From assembly GCA_024636405.1 (NCBI GenBank), contig JAGXHC010000109.1:1-17116 (forward strand): DNA of 17,116 bases, in the 5' to 3' direction. Shown piece by piece: positions 14,121 through 17,116 of the stretch (position 1 is the stretch's first letter; every line of letters starts with the position of its first letter). A program made the position numbers and the translations under genes. This DNA comes from Sulfitobacter sp. Lineage in GTDB: Bacteria > Pseudomonadota > Alphaproteobacteria > Rhodobacterales > Rhodobacteraceae. The notes beneath the pieces are model-generated. The model was given only the letters and a program-made list of their open reading frames with translations. It searched no databases and was not told the origin of the DNA.

Positions 14121-14983
14121 GGCCGCGGAGGATCACATTTTTGCGGGCAGGCGTGGTGTTGCTGCTTGTGGGGAGCGTTGCCGCCGCCGCGGCCCCGCTG
14201 AGCTGGCATTTGCGTGGCCTTGACCGCGTCGTACCACCGATCGCAGAACTGAGGGCTCCGCTGGTGAATGCGTCAGATGGTGTCGATCTGGGTCCGGCGC
14301 TGGCGCTGGCGCCCTTTGGCAGCGCGGTGGCCCCCGCGCTGGAGCAAGTTGCAACAGCACCGGTCGATCTTATGTTGCTGGGGGTGATCGTGCGTGACGA
14401 TCCGGCGCGGTCCTTGGCGTTGATCAGCGTCGCGGGAACTGAGGCGAACTTTCGCATCGGAGATGTGTTGACGCCTGACGTGCAGCTGACACAGGTGGCT
14501 CAAAGCCATGTGACAATCGAGATCAACGGCGAATCCAGCGTTTTGTCTTTTGATGGCAAAGAAGTGGATCCGGCAGCAGAGGCCGCATTGACCGGCTCCG
14601 AAAGGTTGCGTGCACTGGCCACATCAGGTCAGGGTCAGACCGCCAGCGAGCGTGTGGACGCAGCACAGCGCGCAACGCCTGCCACGACGCAGGATTATAT
14701 CAATATGTGGCGCGACCGCATCAGCGCCAATCCCGCACAGGTTCTGGATACAATAGGTTTGGTCCCGACTGAAAACGGATATATGGTCGCGGACGAGCAT
14801 GACGTGGGTGTAAATCGTGCTGGGTTAAGGGCAGGTGATCTTGTGAAATCGGTGAATGGGCAGAGTGTGGGCGACGTTGATAAGGACCGCGATCTCTATG
14901 ATGCGGTGGCAGAATCCGGGCTTGCGCGCATCGAAGTCGAAAGGGACGGGCAGACCATCGTGATGTCTTTCCCCCTGCAATGA
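14117..14983 (+). CDS. gspC: T2SS inner-membrane clamp protein GspC (PDZ type)
   Basis: GspC connects the inner-membrane platform to the secretin and takes part in substrate choice. It has 288 residues and starts with GTG in a GTGA overlap with gspI. A basic N-terminus precedes one membrane helix (about 10-28). The homology region (HR) spans about 82-146 (VDLMLLGVIVRDDPARSLAL, FRIGDVLTPDVQLTQVAQ, VTIEINGE). A linker follows, then a C-terminal PDZ domain at about 205-288 (VNRAGLRAGDLVKSVNGQSV). The HR is the part that contacts the secretin N0 domain encoded next door. A PDZ variant, rather than a coiled-coil variant, is the commoner form. The stop overlaps gspD (ATGA). Confidence 0.95.
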   Translation: MRPRRITFLRAGVVLLLVGSVAAAAAPLSWHLRGLDRVVPPIAELRAPLVNASDGVDLGPALALAPFGSAVAPALEQVATAPVDLMLLGVIVRDDPARSLALISVAGTEANFRIGDVLTPDVQLTQVAQSHVTIEINGESSVLSFDGKEVDPAAEAALTGSERLRALATSGQGQTASERVDAAQRATPATTQDYINMWRDRISANPAQVLDTIGLVPTENGYMVADEHDVGVNRAGLRAGDLVKSVNGQSVGDVDKDRDLYDAVAESGLARIEVERDGQTIVMSFPLQ

Positions 14984-16941
14984 TCCGCCTCTTTTCATAT
15001 GTTTGCGCCGCATTGGTGACGCTGGTGCTGGCATTCCCGATGCGCGCGCAAGCGCAGGAAACCTTTGTCATCAATCTGCGCGACGCTGATATCTCCGTCT
15101 TGGTAGAACAGATTTCCGAGATCACCGGCCGCACGCTGGTGCTTGATCCGGGGTTAACCGGCGATGTGACTGTTGTTTCGGCACAGGCATTGGACAAGGA
15201 AGGCGTTTGGTCCCTGTTTCAGTCGATCCTGAGAGTGCGCGGGTTTGCGGCAGTGCAGGCCGGCACCATCTGGCAGGTCGTCCCGGAAGCGCAGGCCCGT
15301 ACCGTAAGCGGCCCGTCTCTGGCTGAGACACCCTTTGCCGGCGGTCAGGATGTCGTCACTGAAATGCTGCGTCTCAACCGCCTTCCGGCGGCAGAGGCGG
15401 TCAGGGTCCTACGCCCCCTGGTCGCTGAATCAGGTTATATCGAGGCGGTCGAGGACCCAAATGGGATCATCATTACCGACACCCTGGATAACGTGGCGCG
15501 CATCATCGCCATAGCGCGCAGTTTTGACGGCGATGCACAGGTCCGCGCCGAGGTTTTGCGTTTTCGCAGCGCCGATGCCGCCACCGTAGGCAACGCCATT
15601 CTAGAGGTTCTGGGACCGGCCGGCACGGGTGCGCGGCTGTCCATTGACCCAAATTCGAACCTGCTGTTGGTGCGCGGCACGCCTACCGATATTGCGGAAA
15701 TCCGCAGCCTTGCCATTGCCATGGACGTGGCCCCCCGCAAGGACCCGCGCGCAGCAGTTGCCACAACAGTGTTCAACCTTCAATTCGGTGACGCCGCCGT
15801 GATCGCAGAGATTATCCGCGGCACCGTGGGCGACGCCACCAATATCACCAACGTCATTGCCGAGGACGTCGGTGCCGCCGAAGTCGTAACCGAGGGCACC
15901 GAGGAGGTGGCAGGCGGCAAGTTCATGCCACTGTCGCGCGTCATCGCGCCCGATGCCGTGGCGGTCACGCCATCAGTTGAAACCAATTCCATCATTGTGC
16001 GCGGTACCGCCGCACAGGTTCAGGAAATTGGCCAGCTTATTCATGCGCTGGATGTGCGCCGCCCGCAGGTGATGATCGAGGCGGCAATTGTCGAGGTGTC
16101 TGGCGACGTGGCTGAACGTCTGGGCGTGCAGCTTGGGCTTGGCCCGAACATACCAAACGGCGGCATCGCGGCTACCTCCTTTGCGAATGGCGGGGGATCA
16201 TCGCTGGGTGCGGTGCTGGCGGCGGTCGGCGTGCCTGCGGGATCCGCGCTGTCAACGGGTTTGACGTTGGGCGGCGGCGGCAATGATTTCGGCATTCTGG
16301 TACAGGCACTGGCCCAGTCCACGCGTGCGCGCCTTCTGTCGACGCCTTCAATCACGACACTTGACAATGAACCGGCAACCATCGTCGTGGGTCAGAACGT
16401 GCCGTTCCGTACCGGCAGTTTCGCAACGGATGGCAACACCTTGACCCCGTTCACCACGATTGAACGCAAGGACGTCGGTATAACGATGAACGTCCGGCCC
16501 CGCATTACCGGCGGCAACGTCGTGCAACTGACCATCGAGCAGGAAATATCGAGCCTTGTTGACGCCAATGTCGAAGGTGCTGCCGACCTTGTCACCAACC
16601 GGCGGGTGATCAACACCACAGTCATGGCCGACAATCGCGGCACCGTTGTATTGGGCGGTCTGATCACCGATGACCGCACCAGCGGCACCAGCAAGGTGCC
16701 GGGTCTGGGCGACATACCGGTGGTGGGCGAATTGTTCAAATCGCGCAATGCACGCAACACGCAGCGCACCCTGTTTGTCTTCCTGCGCCCCACGATCCTT
16801 CGCAGCCGCGAAGACGTGCAGGCAGCCTCCTCGTCGCGCTATAACAAGCTGCAGGCGGCGGACACGCGCCAGCCGCCGAAAACCATACTCAAGGAACGCG
16901 AAGTGCGCCAGCTGCCCCTTGAAATCCAAGGGCTCTATTGA
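14980..16941 (+). CDS. gspD: T2SS outer-membrane secretin GspD
   Basis: The multimeric gated channel through which folded proteins leave the periplasm. The protein has 653 residues with a Sec signal peptide (cleavage near AQA-QETF, 25/26). Domains in order: N0 (about 27-100), N1 (125-187), N2 (188-252), N3 (260-357) and the secretin barrel (about 365-605) with the family signature VPGLGDIPVVGELF (573-586). The N3 domain holds an acidic and glycine-containing insertion at about 283-318. The C-terminal 45 residues are polar and contain no obvious hydrophobic pilotin-binding helix, and no GspS-type pilotin gene is in the window. The ATG overlaps the gspC stop. It closes the rightward operon; no intrinsic terminator is seen in the following 175 bp. 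Confidence 0.98.
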   Translation: MIRLFSYVCAALVTLVLAFPMRAQAQETFVINLRDADISVLVEQISEITGRTLVLDPGLTGDVTVVSAQALDKEGVWSLFQSILRVRGFAAVQAGTIWQVVPEAQARTVSGPSLAETPFAGGQDVVTEMLRLNRLPAAEAVRVLRPLVAESGYIEAVEDPNGIIITDTLDNVARIIAIARSFDGDAQVRAEVLRFRSADAATVGNAILEVLGPAGTGARLSIDPNSNLLLVRGTPTDIAEIRSLAIAMDVAPRKDPRAAVATTVFNLQFGDAAVIAEIIRGTVGDATNITNVIAEDVGAAEVVTEGTEEVAGGKFMPLSRVIAPDAVAVTPSVETNSIIVRGTAAQVQEIGQLIHALDVRRPQVMIEAAIVEVSGDVAERLGVQLGLGPNIPNGGIAATSFANGGGSSLGAVLAAVGVPAGSALSTGLTLGGGGNDFGILVQALAQSTRARLLSTPSITTLDNEPATIVVGQNVPFRTGSFATDGNTLTPFTTIERKDVGITMNVRPRITGGNVVQLTIEQEISSLVDANVEGAADLVTNRRVINTTVMADNRGTVVLGGLITDDRTSGTSKVPGLGDIPVVGELFKSRNARNTQRTLFVFLRPTILRSREDVQAASSSRYNKLQAADTRQPPKTILKEREVRQLPLEIQGLY

Positions 16942-17116
16942 GCGAACGTCGGCTTGTGCCGTTAAAAACGGACCGATATTGCGGATACGTAATTCTGTGA
17001 CGTTCGCGTCAGAGTGCAGTGAAATGTATCGCGTTTGGCCAATTGCCCAGCGAACAGAAGTGCGTGCGCCCGGATTGGCCACGTGTTCGCAGCCGATCAG
17101 ATCAGAACCACTCGGA
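16942..17116. other. Region after gspD, no gene assigned
   Basis: Only a 5-bp hairpin, CCGTT-AAA-AACGG (16959-16971), is visible soon after gspD, too small to be a confident terminator. A plus-strand frame (second frame) stays open to the window end, but it has no ribosome binding site and no similarity I recognise. A new gene may begin beyond the edge. Confidence 0.4.

Noticed and set aside
16348..17082. Long minus-strand open frame (244 codons) antisense to the gspD 3' end
   Set aside because: Most of it is the complement of well-conserved secretin sequence; it begins with GTG without a ribosome binding site and resembles no family.
1..17116. CRISPR arrays, tRNA or rRNA genes, insertion sequences, attachment sites
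   Set aside because: I found no spaced direct repeats, no cloverleaf-like segments, no transposase motifs and no target-site duplications in the window.

Overview
The window looks like chromosomal DNA of a marine-type alphaproteobacterium, most likely the Roseobacter group (Rhodobacterales). The evidence is GC-rich coding sequence, the style of the chaperonin and GNAT proteins, an EcfG-like promoter, and an LpoA/LppC-type lipoprotein of alphaproteobacterial character. This placement is inferred from sequence style and not from a search. The bulk of the window is a nearly complete type II secretion system (T2SS) locus.

Left part (1-2322): the 3' end of a GroEL-family chaperonin gene with an atypical C-terminal tail, a small protein with a dimeric alpha/beta-barrel-like pattern on the minus strand, and a GNAT acetyltransferase. 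None of these has an obvious link to secretion.

Middle part (2503-8359): gspO, a minimal prepilin peptidase, on the minus strand. Divergent from it is a two-gene module on the plus strand: an exported DUF4331 protein and a 66-residue lipoprotein. The module is preceded by a near-consensus EcfG-type promoter and closed by two tandem hairpins, the second a good intrinsic terminator. Next comes a minus-strand operon of an LpoA-like periplasmic-binding-fold lipoprotein, gspJ and gspK, joined by ATGA overlaps. gspN lies alone on the plus strand, and its 5' end overlaps the 5' end of the lipoprotein gene by 100 bp, head to head.

Right part (8367-16941): two divergent operons leave a 74-bp control region (12696-12769). 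The leftward operon is gspL-gspM-gspE-gspF (inner-membrane platform and ATPase). The rightward operon is gspG-gspH-gspI-gspC-gspD (pseudopilins, clamp protein and secretin). Almost every junction is a 4-base stop/start overlap, so translation is probably coupled throughout.

Together the genes supply the outer-membrane secretin (D), its inner-membrane connector (C), the assembly platform (F, L, M), the ATPase (E), the major pseudopilin (G), all four minor pseudopilins (H, I, J, K), N, and the processing peptidase (O). No GspA/GspB peptidoglycan-insertion pair and no GspS-type pilotin is seen. The LpoA-like lipoprotein co-transcribed with gspJ and gspK is the most interesting candidate for a peptidoglycan-related accessory role. 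The DUF4331/lipoprotein pair inside the locus is a candidate substrate or surface partner of this secretion system.
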